A stretch of 64,000 nt of DNA from Nymphaea colorata (taxonomy: Eukaryota; Streptophyta; Magnoliopsida; Nymphaeales; Nymphaeaceae). The notes under the pieces were generated by a model that worked only from the letters and a program-made list of their open reading frames with translations, was not told the DNA's origin and did not search any database. Positions within the stretch are counted from its first letter, which is position 1; each line of letters starts with the position of its first letter. Shown one piece after another: positions 33,862-45,523 of this stretch. Where the stretch lies: positions 3,886,143 to 3,950,142 of the forward strand of contig NC_045138.2 of NCBI RefSeq assembly GCF_008831285.2. The letters are read 5' to 3'. Made by a program: the position numbers and the translations under genes.

Positions 33862-34150
33862 ACTAAATGCAAGTTGTCAGCTATTCTTTTCAAAGCTATT
33901 TTAAAAAAAAGAAAAGCAATAATGTTAAAATGTCATATTACTAATTTATTTATATAATATATATTGTTCTGATATTTTTTTATGCAATATATTCAAATAT
34001 ATTATATATATTAGTAACTAAATTATAATAATAATATATACATGTTTATTTTACTAATAATAATATACCCTCACTACATAATCACACTTAAAATTGTTGG
34101 AATGAATGTGCCGACACCGGCACCGACATCCCACACTAGCTGACTTAGAA
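33862..34150. other. AT-rich distal upstream region of the laccase
   Basis: Runs of TATATA/AATAATAATA, ending with a GC-richer GCCGACACCGGCACCGACATC stretch (34111-34131) that looks like a transposon end. Unit C lacks most of this, which fits an insertion in unit B after it split from C. Confidence 0.4.
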
Positions 34151-34333
34151 TATGCAACCAACTACTAGAACCTAGGAGCACCACCTAAGAGTCAGACTGA
34201 AAGGAAGGATAAAGGATATTGTTAAAGAAACAAGAGCTTCCGCCACCTAAATCAAAATTAAAGGTCAGCCAAACATTTGACATTAAAGAACCTGAATCTT
34301 CTTGTTTATGGCTAACCAGGAAGCGGGGCCTTG

Positions 34334-34343
34334 TTATATATAC
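34334..34343 (+). promoter_or_regulatory. Laccase TATA box
   Basis: TTATATATAC lies about 62 nt upstream of the laccase ATG, the right distance for a short 5' leader. The block 34150-34346 upstream (with TTCCGCCACCTAAATC and AACCTGAATCTTCTTG) is conserved in unit C at 48310-48545, where no gene follows, so it is probably the core promoter. Confidence 0.65.
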
Positions 34344-34404
34344 TGCGTCCAACTTCAACTTCTCAGCTACGAGGTGGTCGAATGGCATTGGCCAGGCCAT
34401 AGAC

Positions 34405-35750
34405 ATGGACTCCCACAGGGCCATTCTCCCCCTGCAGCTTCTCTTCTGCCTTGTCTGCTGCTCACTCGCATCGCAGGCCGATTGCAGCACCACTCACTAC
34501 CATGACTTCGTTGTAAGTTCTGCTTACTTCCCCTGCAGTCCGCCTTCTTTTCCTGATGATTTCAAGTCTGGAAACATTCATCTGGGACTTGGTGCAACGT
34601 TGGTCAGCCCATGTCAGAGAAATGTGCTCTACTTTTTTGTTTTTAATCCTTGTTTCTTTGAAATTTCAGAACATTCTTGTGTTTGAATGCTAGTAGTTTT
34701 TCATTGATGTGAATGTGAAGATAAGACCCATTTTGGTATAATCTGTGTTCCTCGACATAATCCCTTTCCTGCAGGTGGCTCCAACAAATTACACGCGACT
34801 CTGCAGCAGCAAGAATATTTTGACCATCAACGGCAAGTTCCCAGGGCCAACTTTGTATGTAAACAAGGGAGACAGGTTGATTGTGAACGTAGTCAACTTG
34901 GCTCCTTGGCCTCTCACTATCCACTGGTATATGGCCTACCTTCCTTTCAACTAGTTCTGGCAAAATTCCTATCATTTCAGGCGAGGACCATCCTAGAAAA
35001 TCCTAGTTTTTTAATCCTTGGGAATTCCAAATTTTGTATATATTTTTTATTCAACTATTCATCATATCTATGTTAGGTCATTTATTTTCTTCATTGAAAA
35101 CGCTTTCAAAAAATTTTTGTAAAAAAACAAAAAAGAAGAAGAAGAAGCAGCTAGGCTTTGTATTCATTATCTCAGTGCCAAATTATCTGACTATTTTTTA
35201 GAACTAAACAACACTAGGGAATTGTTGTGAAGGGGTTTGGGGCCCTTGTCAGGCCTGTGGCTAGTAGGCGGTCAGTCACTAGTTTGAGAAACATGAGCAC
35301 CAGCTTTGTGCTAATGCAAAAATAGTAGCGAAGCATTAGTTTATGTGCTATGCACTGAGGGGCGGCGCGAGAGGAATTCGGATCTGACCTGAACAGTGGA
35401 ATGAAATGCTCTCTTCAAACAGGAATATTGATAAATATTTCTGCTTAGTTCTGTTTGACAAATATTGGTAAAGGAATGAAACAGGCATGGACTACTGAAC
35501 CCGGGGAACCCTTGGTCGGATGGGCCGGAATACATCACCATGTGTGGCATCCCAGCAGGAACAAATTTTACGCATGATTTACATCTTAGCGAGGAGGAAG
35601 GGACCATCTGGTATCATGCTCACAGCGACTGGACCCGTTGGACGGTCCACGGTGCTGTTGTGGTCTATCCCAAAGTTGGAGCCGCCTATCCATTCCCCAA
35701 GCCGGATAAGGAGTATGAAGTTGTCATAAGTAAGCTGCTACTTCTCTCTC

Positions 35751-35827
<77 letters not shown>

Positions 35828-38693
35828 AATTAGAAAGGAAAATTGAACTTCATTTTTGCTGTGAATGACACAAGCTGATCTCTCTGTCTCTCTCTTTATA
35901 TATATAAAGAAACTTGAGTTTCATTTTTACTATGAACGACACAAGGTGAATGGTGGAAAATTGATGTGATGGCCATGCTGCACGAAAAAATATTGACTGG
36001 GGCGGACTTCAACAAATCGGACGCATTCACCATAAATGGCCAACCAGGTGACCAGCACAATTGCTCTGAAGAAGGTTAGTATTGCATTCTCTTGAGAAGT
36101 TAAAAATTCATGTGATGTAGAAGTGTTTGAACAAAACACTTGTATGGAATGGGTGGATCCTTCCAATAACAGCTTTCAACCCAATGAGTCCTGCTTTAAT
36201 CTGAAAATTCTGTTCATATGTCTGTGTATACAAAGCGAAAGGTTCATCTCTGCCTCCCGGAATGAGAATCGAAAGCCCCTCAGTCCTCCTGTCAAGGTTT
36301 TGAGATGTGTTGGCATCAACAATAACAGCAAGTTAGTTTGCAACAGCAATGTTCTAAGTTGGTAGCTAAGATATTCGGTGCTTTGCGACCAGAATTCTCT
36401 CTCTTTACTGAGGTGCCTATTTGAGAGGAAGCCTTTAGTGGTGGGTGACAAGATGGAACGGGATTAATACTCGGTTCCAAGGGAAAAACCATCTCTCAAT
36501 GCGCTTCATGGAGAAAGAAAACAAAAAAATGTCACTCTTCGTAAAGAAACCATTTGTTAACCACGGTTGGTCTTGACAGAGCAGCAAGCCGCGGTTGTTT
36601 GTCAACAAGTGCCAAGAAACAGCAGCTTATATCAAAACTTAGGAAACTGGACTGTGTTTTAGTTATTACTCCAAAGGTTGGACGGCCTTTTCTAAATATT
36701 TTGCTTTTAGTTTTTGAAGTTATTAGGGATGTCAATATAAACTGGATATCCGACCCAATTGTTTCTAAAAAATTGGATATGGGAAAAAAAATGACATCCA
36801 ATTAAATTTGGATTCAAAATTCGAATAATACATTAATATTCGATCCAATTTGGATCAAATTTAGTTTTAAATAAAGATCATATGTCTAATGCTCTTACTT
36901 TTTTTAAAACCGGTCCCAATTCAGTTAAAAATTCAGATTCAGATTGGATTCGACTGTAAAATAAAATCAAATTTCAGATTCAAATTTCTTTATTCATAGT
37001 TGAATCTATACGTTAGGAAACGCAGAGATATCCAATTCAAACGTGATCCAACGAAGTTTCTAGTTATGACCCATTGCAACTGTTAAAAGCTTGTATCGAC
37101 AGGTTCGGTTTGACCGTAACGATATTATTTCCTGATTGTCGCCCTTTGCGCAGGAATGACTCGGTTTGCCTTTGAGCATGGCAAAACCTACCTTCTTCGC
37201 CTCGTCAATGGCGCAATGGCAACCGGCCACTTCTTTGGCATAGCAAATCACACACTTAGGGTTGTTGGTAGGGACGGATCGTACCTGAAGCCTTTCGACA
37301 CCGACTTCGTCGTCATCAGCCCAGGGCAGACGATGGACATTCTGGTGCAGGCCAACCAGACGGAGGGCCTCTACTACATCGGCCTCAATCCTTACATTGC
37401 CGTCAACGAAACGCTGTATTATGACATCACGGTGACCACGGCTTTAGTGGAATATGAGGGTTCCAACACCACCTCCCAGACCTCCATCCCCTTCCCTGAT
37501 CTTCCCGGAGTTCTCGACACCACAGCCGCATATGATTTTGTGGTGCAAGAGCGGAGTTTGGCATCAGAGGAGCATCCCATCGATGTCCCGATGGAGGTCG
37601 ACTCCAGGTTTCTGTTCACTGTGTCCATGAACTTACAGCGCTGTCCAAATGACAGCTGCAAAGCCATATTGGGCACCAGATTCTCCGCAAGTATGAACAA
37701 TGTATCATTTGCCAACCCTTCGATCGACGTTCTGGATGCCTACTATCAACACTTCCAGGGTGTTTACACCACCGATTTTCCGAGCTACCCACCCTATCTG
37801 TACAATTTCACGGATGATGATCTTCCGGATAGTCTTAGATATCCTGAGATTGGAACGAGGGTGAAGGTGTTGAACTACAATGAAACAGTGGAGATCGTGT
37901 ACCAAGGAACGGCTGTCTTGCAGGCGATCAATCATCCGATGCACCTACATGGGTATGATTTCTATGTGGTGGGGCGCGGTCTTGGAAACTTTGATCCCGA
38001 TAAGGACCCGTTGAACTACAATTTGGTTGATCCACCACGGGAGAACACGGTTGGAGTCCCATATGGTGGTTGGGCTGCCTTGAGATTCAGAGCAAACAAC
38101 CCAGGTAATTGTTACATCGCTTCTCTTTTCCATTCCCTTGTTCTGCCTAGAATTGGTCACAAGTGAAGCAAAACAACTGCCTTGCAATAGAAGCAAACAC
38201 TTGAACCATAATGTACATGTTCCTGAAAAGAGATGATCTGGTCATAGTAATGTCATGTTATTAATCAATCAGCTACATAGCCCCACTACACATCTCCATC
38301 ATCTAGGTACTACCTGGTTTGGCATACCTGCTCTCCGTTTTGCTCTTTCATGCTAAACGTGTATTCCCAAAAGTAAATATTGTTGCTGCTTAACTTTTAC
38401 CAAGAAAATGAATTTTTGGATGACATCAACTGTTACCTCATTGTGATTGTAACTTTATGTAGTTCTAAGTGATCTATCGCTTGACTGTTTCTATTTTTTG
38501 TCAACGTACAGGTGTTTGGCTCCTGCATTGCCACTTTGAACGCCATTTTACGTGGGGGATGGCAACGGTATTTATTGTGAAGAATGGTCCTACAAATGAG
38601 ACCAGCATGTTGCCTCCACCTCCGTATATGCCCAAGTGCTCAGATGCGGAGATTATTGACAACAGTGGCGGTTATGACCCATCTGATCAGTGA
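34405..38693 (+). CDS. Laccase (multicopper oxidase), complete six-exon gene
   Basis: Exons 34405-34512, 34775-34926, 35485-35729, 35946-36074, 37154-38104 and 38512-38693 join in frame to 588 residues, with GT/AG at every intron. Residues 1 to about 25 form a signal peptide, so the enzyme enters the secretory route to the cell wall. It oxidises phenolics while reducing oxygen to water. The copper sites are complete: HWHG (86-89), HAHSDW (131-136), HPMHLHG (472-478) and HCHFERHFTWGM (534-545), with Met545 at the axial type-1 position. The last motif resembles the LAC14/LAC15-like plant group more than the HCHLDVH form of lignin laccases, so flavonoid or other phenolic substrates are as likely as monolignols (inference). 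Many Asn-x-Ser/Thr sites fit an extracellular glycoprotein. The in-frame ATG at 34219 lies upstream of the TATA box and was rejected. Intron 3 has a (CT)n(TA)n tract; intron 4 has a TAGGGATG element. Confidence 0.95.
35742..35825. repeat. (CT)n-(TA)n microsatellite in laccase intron 3
   Basis: Compound CT then TA repeat starting 12 bp after the intron 3 donor and filling much of the 216-bp intron. Likely length-polymorphic. Confidence 0.9.
36725..37045. mobile_element. TAGGGATG-type element remnant in laccase intron 4
   Basis: Starts TTAGGGATGTCAATATAAAC and continues with GGATATCCGA, GGATTCAAAATTCGAA and TTCAGATTCAGATTGGATTC words, like the elements at 1545, 6315 and 28919 but much more diverged. 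Accounts for about a third of the 1079-bp intron. Right end not resolved. Confidence 0.5.
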
Positions 38694-38728
38694 AATTATA
38701 TGTAAAACTAAGAGTGCCTAGTCTTAGT

Positions 38729-38734
38729 AATAAA
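38729..38734 (+). terminator. Laccase polyadenylation signal
   Basis: AATAAA 36 nt after the stop codon, conserved at 11710-11715 behind the orphan exon. Confidence 0.5.
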
Positions 38735-39343
38735 TGGTTACAGACCTTGTTAGGATACAGCTTTTCATGTGGGAGTTAATTTTTCCCTCTCTCTCTTCCT
38801 CTCTCTCTCTCTCTCTCTCCCCTCCCCCAAACTACAGCTTCCTGGGGTAAACAACTGAACTACCAAAACGCCACACAAATTATTTGTTTGAAATAGCTCA
38901 AAATGCAACAAGTTCCATGCTTATCTTGTGAGAACTAGCAGCCTGTAAGTGGGACCAAGTTAACAAGGTTTCACAAATTTTTGAGGGCCATCAATTGCTG
39001 AAGTCAATTGACTGTATTCCTCAAGGCAGGAAAAAGCTTAAAGGTTTCGCTAACCAGAATCTGCCAACATGTGGCAATTGGCAAGTTATATGGCCGCATT
39101 TTTCATTGCGAACCTACATGAAAAGATATGCACTTCGGGTGAGCGGGATGACCTGCCGACCAAGAAAGGTTGAAGCCCTCATTGAACCTCTTATCCCCTT
39201 AGGGTACAAGGTCTACATTTTGTGCCTCAAGGTGCCTCCCTTGCCATGCTTCAACTTATAGGCTAATCAAAAGATACATGCTTCATGATGAGTAGTTCTT
39301 TTGTAGTATATCAGAAAACAAGAAACATCATCTTGCTATTTAT
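38735..39343. other. Laccase 3' flank (unit B)
   Basis: Contains a (CT)n tract (38787-38820) and about 240 bp not present in unit A. An 88-codon plus frame at 38995 is shared only in part with unit A and shows no known motif. Confidence 0.45.
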
Positions 39344-39485
39344 CTATGTCACATGGGTGCGGGTACGATACGGTGCGGATACGGGTGCCGATACGACAAG
39401 TTTCACAATTTCGAGATACGCGGATACGACAAATATAATATTATCAAAAGATTATAAATTGAAAAAAAATAAACAAAACATTTTT
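39344..39485. repeat. Candidate hAT terminal/subterminal repeat (unit B)
   Basis: Counterpart of 12094-12240, starting CTATGTCACATGGGTGCGGG and with GGTGCGGATACGGGTGCCGA repeats. Confidence 0.4.
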
Positions 39486-39526
39486 ATCACAAAACATTGT
39501 TTATCAATATCATGATTATCATCATT

Positions 39527-41550
39527 CTACTCATTGTCAATGCCCACATCGTCCTCAGACACATCTTTTTCATCCACAATTTCACATGTTGATGGAATAG
39601 AAGTTCTTCGAATCTTGAATTAACAACTTCAAGTTCATTGTCGTCTTCTAAGTTAAAGTCCTCAATATTCACGTCCCAAGATTTAGTTTCTCCTTCCCTA
39701 CGAGACAAAAAAAATAATTGTAATTATTATGATATTAGCTAATAATAACTCAGAAGAGAAACGTCTAAATCGATAAATTATATACTTATTTACCTGTATT
39801 CTTTTTTGCTTCGTGATAGAAGTCGAAGGTTAGAATGCACATAAACCAAATCTTTCGCAAGTTTGCTTGTGAGATTATTTCGTTTGATAGTATGGATTTG
39901 TGAATATATACTCCAATTTCTCTCACGGCATGAAGATGTAGCAGGTTGAACTAATAATATGAAAGCAAGGTATTGAAGAGTAGGAGAAGTAAATCCATGT
40001 TGAATCCACCAAGATATAGATGGATAATCATCTTTATCTGCAGTTGCACATACATCTTCTCCAATTCCAGTAGTAAACCTTTCAAACTCATCATTAGCTT
40101 GGCGATTTTGATGTACATCAATAAAAATCCTATTAATACATGTCAATCTGTTTTTTGATAATTCTGCATCCATATGTGGTGGGGTTCTTCCAATACCTTC
40201 TACAAGCCACTTTTTTTCATAATATTTAAGATTTGATGTATGTGTCATGCATTGAAGATGATTGCTACTTTTATCCCATCTTGCAATCAATATTTTATGC
40301 ACATGATAAAAAAATGTTGAATCTTTAAGTGGCAATATTTTTTTTCTCATGCTTAAAAATGACGTCTTGCATTTTTTCAATCATTGTGTCTCACATCTCA
40401 TAAACACAGTGCAATATTGAATTATCACAATCAAGAACTCTCAACATCTCCCAAATAGGCTATGTGAATGCAAGAAAATAAAAGATTTTATCCCACCACT
40501 TGTCTTCAAGAATCAGTCTTTTGATTGCTTAAGCTTTGTCATCATCATCAGCATGATAAAAATTCCAATCATCATCAGTCACCATACTAATCAATGCACT
40601 TTTAACCCTTTTTATCATTTTGACCATAACAATTAAGGATGCAAAATGTGTCTATGCAACTCTTAACAATTTTAGATCAGAATGTTTGTTATAAATGAAA
40701 AGTGCATGTTGATTATTTACTATGAAATTTCTAATGTTCCTGACATCTTTTTTTGAGTCTTCAATCCATGAACATAATTCATAAGCTTGAGGATCTTGCT
40801 CTTTACTTGATGGATTGCATATACTCGTTAGAGCCAAATTTAAGTTGTGGATTGCACAAGGAGTCCAAAACATATGAGGGTACTCATGTTCTATTGCAAC
40901 ACCAACTGCTCTACATACAAGTGCATTGTCCGTTATTATTTGAACAACCTTCTCTTTTCTCACTTCTTCAATCATTTCCATAAACAATCATTTCAAATAT
41001 TCAGCAATTTATTATTCACCAGATGCATCTATTGTTTTTAAGAAAATTGGTCTATTTGCTAAAGTTGCAATGAAATTAATAAGAGAGCATCTATAAGAAA
41101 ATTGGTGAATTTGTTAAAGTTGCAACAAAATTAACAAGAGGGCACCTTTGCAAATCTGTCCAGCCATCAGAAACAATAGAAACTCCACGTCGCTTCCAAA
41201 TTTCCTTTGGATACTCTAACAATTTGTTAACTTGAACCTTTTGTTGTTCTAGTAGTACAGTACGAAGCCTTTCAGAATTAGGGGGAACATAACCAGACAA
41301 GTTAGAATTTACAATAGATGTAACTAAATCTCTTTAAAATGGACTTCTAGCTACATTAAATGGTGTACAATTAGCATAAAATATAGTATATAGTATAAAA
41401 ATTAAACTATAATTTCAAAGTGTCATACAACACTACAACAGCAAGCGTGATGGGTTGTTCGTTGATCTTCGTGATGGACTTGATGGTTTGTTGACTAACT
41501 TGACTTTTTATATCGCCAAAATTTAAAGGACCATCTCTGTTATGGCCCAT
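39527..41550 (-). pseudogene. hAT-family transposase (DUF659 plus dimerisation domain), degenerate, unit B
   Basis: Same remnant as 12279-14239. Segments in N-to-C order: start piece at about 41550; DUF659 part with SDGWTDLQRCPLVNF (41091-41300); ITDNA with FWTPCAIHNLNL (40652-40987); the C-terminal block with SCRERNWSIYSQIHT and DLVYVHSNLRLL (39790-40380); and the acidic tail to 39527. It keeps about 66 bp missing from unit A, encoding a stretch with LTCINRIFIDVHQNRQ, so this copy is the better template for the family. Asp, Asp and Glu of the hAT catalytic site are all represented, but frame breaks make it inactive. Located 0.8 kb downstream of the laccase on the opposite strand. Confidence 0.85.
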
Positions 41551-42887
41551 GTCGAACCAGTAGGTTCAGCAGTAGAACCGCGGAACTGTTGGAAAATCGA
41601 TTAGCACTGAATGATGCAAGCAGTGGATAGATTAGCAAGATCACCGCTTGCAGACTTTTGAAATGCACTTAAAATTGGAATTTCTCAGCAATAGGTGCTT
41701 CTTGTCAAATTACTAGTGTCTAAAAGAGCATCATCAGTTTTATCTATGGTTATTTAGAGAGTTAGCAACGAAGATCAACGAACAACCCATCACACATCAC
41801 GCATCATGCAACAAAAAGTTAATGAGTTACGAAATTCGAAACTTAAAAAACCCCAAAATGAAGAACACAGTTAAACTTGATAAGAAAAAAAAACCCACTT
41901 ACCTGACCGTCGCCGACAGCTGCCGGCAACGACTAGACATCGCCGAAAGTCGTCACTGCCACCCGCCATCGCTCGTCGGGTGAAGGTCAGCCGTCAGGTG
42001 AAAAGGAAGAAGGTTGGGTGGAAAAGGAAGAAGGCCGTGCTAATCCCACGTCCATATATATATATATTGTAGGGCAGCTCGGGTTTGGCATGGCCCCTAC
42101 CAATTTGTTACCAATAAGTACTTCTTTGATAGGAAAGCGTACTGCTAAACAGATTTTTATCGTTTGTAGAAGTCGTCTTTGTGAGATATCTAGAGATTGG
42201 GTTACGTAATTTAGTGGAAGCAACCCGGACATGAATAGAAGACCTCCCCCTTCATCAAGGGTTGCTTCAGGATTTGAGTGAATCTATGGTACATCCGTCT
42301 ACTAGAGTGTTTAACCTACCAAAAAGAAAGCCATGGATTAGCAGCAAAGCTGTGGGAAAATAATTACACAATAAGTTCGGTCTTCTGCAGACTGCGAACA
42401 GTAATGTGGATGAAGAAGATGCTGGCCCTTCTCCACCACTTAAAGATAACTACTTTACTCTCCAATATGACAAGGGGATCACCAAACCACCAAGCAAAGT
42501 ATAAAAAGTAATGCACACTCCCATCAAATCTATGCTAGAAAAGATAACGACGGGTTTGGGTGATGACATGGAGCTATGTGCCAATGCCAACAAGATGAAT
42601 TCATCTACTCCTCCTGGTTTCACTCCTAAGAAAAATGGAGAGATTCACTTGAAAATCCCCTTTGAATGAAGCTCCAAGATGATGCTTTCAAGAGGGTTGT
42701 AGCTTGCTCCAAGTTGGAGAGGAAAATGGAGAGAAGAAGAGGGAGAAAGAGAAAGCTCAAGAGAAACTCTAAGTCTTCAAGTGAGAATACACTAGAGTTT
42801 CTCCCAAGAGCAATCTTGCCCAAGATGGGGGATATGGGAGGTATTTATAAAGGATTTTGGAGCCAAAACCAAAAATTTAAATTTTTT
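41551..42887. other. hAT 5' region and LTR-like remnant (unit B)
   Basis: Counterpart of 14240-15644. Contains the TATA-like GTATTTATAAAGG at 42841 and broken coding-like segments around 42400-42500. Unidentified. Confidence 0.3.
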
Positions 42888-43250
42888 GACCTAAAAAGAC
42901 TAAAATCACCCTCCAAAAAGAGATTTTTTGGTCAAAAAGAAGGGCAAATGGGTCTTGTCCACCCAAAAAGACTAAATTACCCTCTAAAAAGAGGTTTTTT
43001 GGTCAAAAAAAGGGCAAATTGGTCTTATCCACCCAAAAAGACTAAAATTACCCTTTAAAATGAGGTTTTTTGGTCAAAAGAAAGGGCAAATTGGTCATGT
43101 CCACCCAAAAAGACTAAAATTACCCTCTAAAATGAGGTTTTTTTGGTAAAAAGAAAGGGCAAATTAGTCTTATCAACCAAAAAGACAAAAAATTACCCTC
43201 TAAAAGGAAGTTTTTTGGTCAAAAGGAAGGCCAAATTGGTCTTAAATGAT
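42888..43250. repeat. 72-bp minisatellite, five units (unit B)
   Basis: Same unit as at 15645-16150 but five copies instead of seven. Confidence 0.8.
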
Positions 43251-43261
43251 CGATTTGGATC

Positions 43262-43440
43262 TAAACTTGGGTTTTGGATCTGAAAGTAGTATTTTGGATT
43301 GAATTTGGATCTAAAAGTTGTATTTTGGATTTAATTTGGATCTAAAAGTTGTATTTTGGATTTAATTTGGATCTAAAAGTTGTATTTTGGGTTTAATTTG
43401 GATCTAAGAGTTGTATTTTGGATTTAAATCTTGTGCCTAA
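43262..43440. repeat. 33-bp tandem repeat, about five units, expanded only in unit B
   Basis: Units read TTGGATCTAAAAGTTGTATT then TTGGATTTAATT. Unit A has only one degenerate equivalent (around 16160-16200), so this short array grew in B. Confidence 0.8.
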
Positions 43441-43502
43441 ATTTGAATTTCACACTTGGATAAAACATCATAGTCCTTTAAAAAAATTTGGGGTGATTAC
43501 AG

Positions 43503-43900
43503 TTTTATCTTGAAGATTTTCTAGACTCAGATTTTATGAGTTTAAATTAACAATTGAGACATTATAAGAATGATATTTGTCATCATCAAGTTTCCAAAAT
43601 TTAGGTATACTATCAGATGTATGTGAAGTATTGATACGTTATAGAAAAAAGTGAAGAATATCCTTATGTATACAGGTTATTTAGTGTCATTCTAACACTT
43701 CCTGTCTCTACTACAACCACAGAAAGGGCATTCTCTACTATGAAACTTATTAAACAAGGCTGCGTAACAAAATGGAGGATGAATTCTTTGCAGATTGCCT
43801 ACTTTTGTATATTGAGAAAAAAATTGCTCAAATATTTGATTCGGATGATATTATTGATGTCTTTTACACAATGAAAAGTCGTAAAGCACAACAACAATAG
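43503..43900 (+). pseudogene. hAT transposase 3' fragment (second hAT family, TTF/ZMYM-like)
   Basis: Plus-strand coding remnant of the hAT dimerisation region: YPYVYRL (about 43651), LTLPVSTTTTERAFSTMKLI, then after a one-base frame break NKMEDEFFADCLLLYIEKK and a C-terminus ending SRKAQQQ at the TAG near 43900. The ERAFS motif holds the catalytic Glu of hAT transposases. The upstream part (43503-43650) is broken by stops. Distinct from the DUF659-type hAT at 39527. Together with the terminal repeat at 44392-44415 it is the right-hand end of an element whose left part is missing. Confidence 0.75.
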
Positions 43901-44391
43901 GTACAATATTTTTTTGCATCCTTTTTATGTTAATGTTTATTTGAGTTATTTTTCAGTTGCAATAATAAATGATGTAGTTTTTATTTTCATTTTATTATGC
44001 AGATGAATGAATGATGATATGGAACTATTTTCAATAAAAACAAAGGCAAAACCTTATTGTGTTACATATAAAGAATGCAAAACTGTTGGTTTTAGGTAAG
44101 TAATATTTATTTTTTTGTTGTGATATTTGTATGTTTACTTTATGCTCACACCTACGTCATTATAATAGTAATAAAGCACCTCATCTGTTTAGGACAGACT
44201 GTACTTTGTACTAATGACACAAACAATTATTAAAATATGTCGTAGGATAGGTCGCACTTCATGTTCATGTTGTGGGCAATTATATATGACATATGTTCAC
44301 TTCTACTACACTGTGGTGTGCAAATACTATCTACAGTGTGTGAGTCTATATGTAAATACTACAGTTTGTTGAACCGTTCGGTTCGCCTTGA
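43901..44391. other. 3' untranslated/subterminal part of the truncated hAT
   Basis: Between the transposase stop and the terminal repeat. AT-rich with nothing coding. Inferred to belong to the element. Confidence 0.5.
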
Positions 44392-44415
44392 GAAAAAATC
44401 TTGGCTTTGCCCCTG
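44392..44415. repeat. hAT right terminal inverted repeat
   Basis: AAAAAATCTTGGCTTTGCCCC followed by TG; its inverse begins CAGGGGCAAAGCCAAGAT, a close match to the CAGKGGC-GAGCCAGG-type ends known from plant hAT elements. It caps the transposase fragment at 43503. Confidence 0.65.
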
Positions 44416-44869
44416 GCGTCTCCATTTCCCCCCCTCTCTCTCTCTCCCCTCTTTTTCATTTCTTTTTTACAGTCCCTTTTTCTATCTCTTCGATCTCACT
44501 CTCTGCAATTTCTCTTGAAACTCATTTTCTCTTTCTTTTATTAATCTCTCTTTGATTTCTCTCTCTACCTTTCCTTATCTCTCTCTCTTTGATTTCCCTT
44601 TGAAAAATTTCTCTCTCTATTATTAATCTCTCTCTGTCTATCCTAGATTTGCCCCCCTCTACCTCTCATTCTCTCTCTCCCCACTCCGATTTATCTCTCT
44701 TTTAATAATATAGATAAGGTTGATCTATGACATAATTTTTATTATGAATAAGGTTGATATTTCTTGGCCCTCTCCCTCTCTCACACACCTTTCTTTACTG
44801 TTTAGTTGCTAAATTTATAAAATTTTATAAGAAAGAATAGACCCATTGGTTGGCATCAAAGTTAAACAT
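44416..44869. other. CT-rich intergenic DNA
   Basis: Dense TCTCTC/CCCCTC tract (44430-44700). No gene. Confidence 0.6.
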
Positions 44870-45445
44870 GCCCACCACTGCTTAATTTGGACTGTGGTGA
44901 GCCGATGTGCTCTACACGCTGGCAAGATCCTCCTAAAGAAATCTGGAAAAATCACTCAACCCTATACCCTACGCTTCTGCATCACCTAGACTTTTCCTTT
45001 CTCAAGTTTGGATGAGTCATCTCCACTTCTTTTTTTATTATTATTATTTATTGGGGTGGATCTCTTTTCAATTTCTCTCTTAAGATCTCTCTTTCTATTT
45101 CTCTTCAATTTATCTCTCCTTTAATTTTTTTTCTCTTTCTCTCTAAAAATCACTTTGCCTCTCTCTTTTATTCATCTCTTACTCTTCAATTTGTCGTTCT
45201 CTTAAAATCTCTTTTCCCTCTCTTTCATTAGACTCCATCTCTCTTAAAGTCTCTCATTCTCTCTTCTATCTTGAAGGTAACTTGGTAGGTAAACCAAGCT
45301 AATAATTGAGATTAAAATAAGTCGAAACCATTATACCCAACCTTTATGTCATTAATATATATATACACATATAATTTTTCTGAACCAGAATACAAGAGGT
45401 AAACTTTACAGTGTATGTGTGTGCAAGATTGGTCTTTGCTAGCCT

Positions 45446-45523
<78 letters not shown>

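Noticed and set aside
34185-34975. Minus-strand frames over laccase exons 1-2
   Set aside because: Antisense to verified laccase exons.
37156-38166. 336-codon frame taken as a stand-alone gene
   Set aside because: It is laccase exon 5 read through into intron 5; the splice sites and copper motifs show it is part of the six-exon gene.
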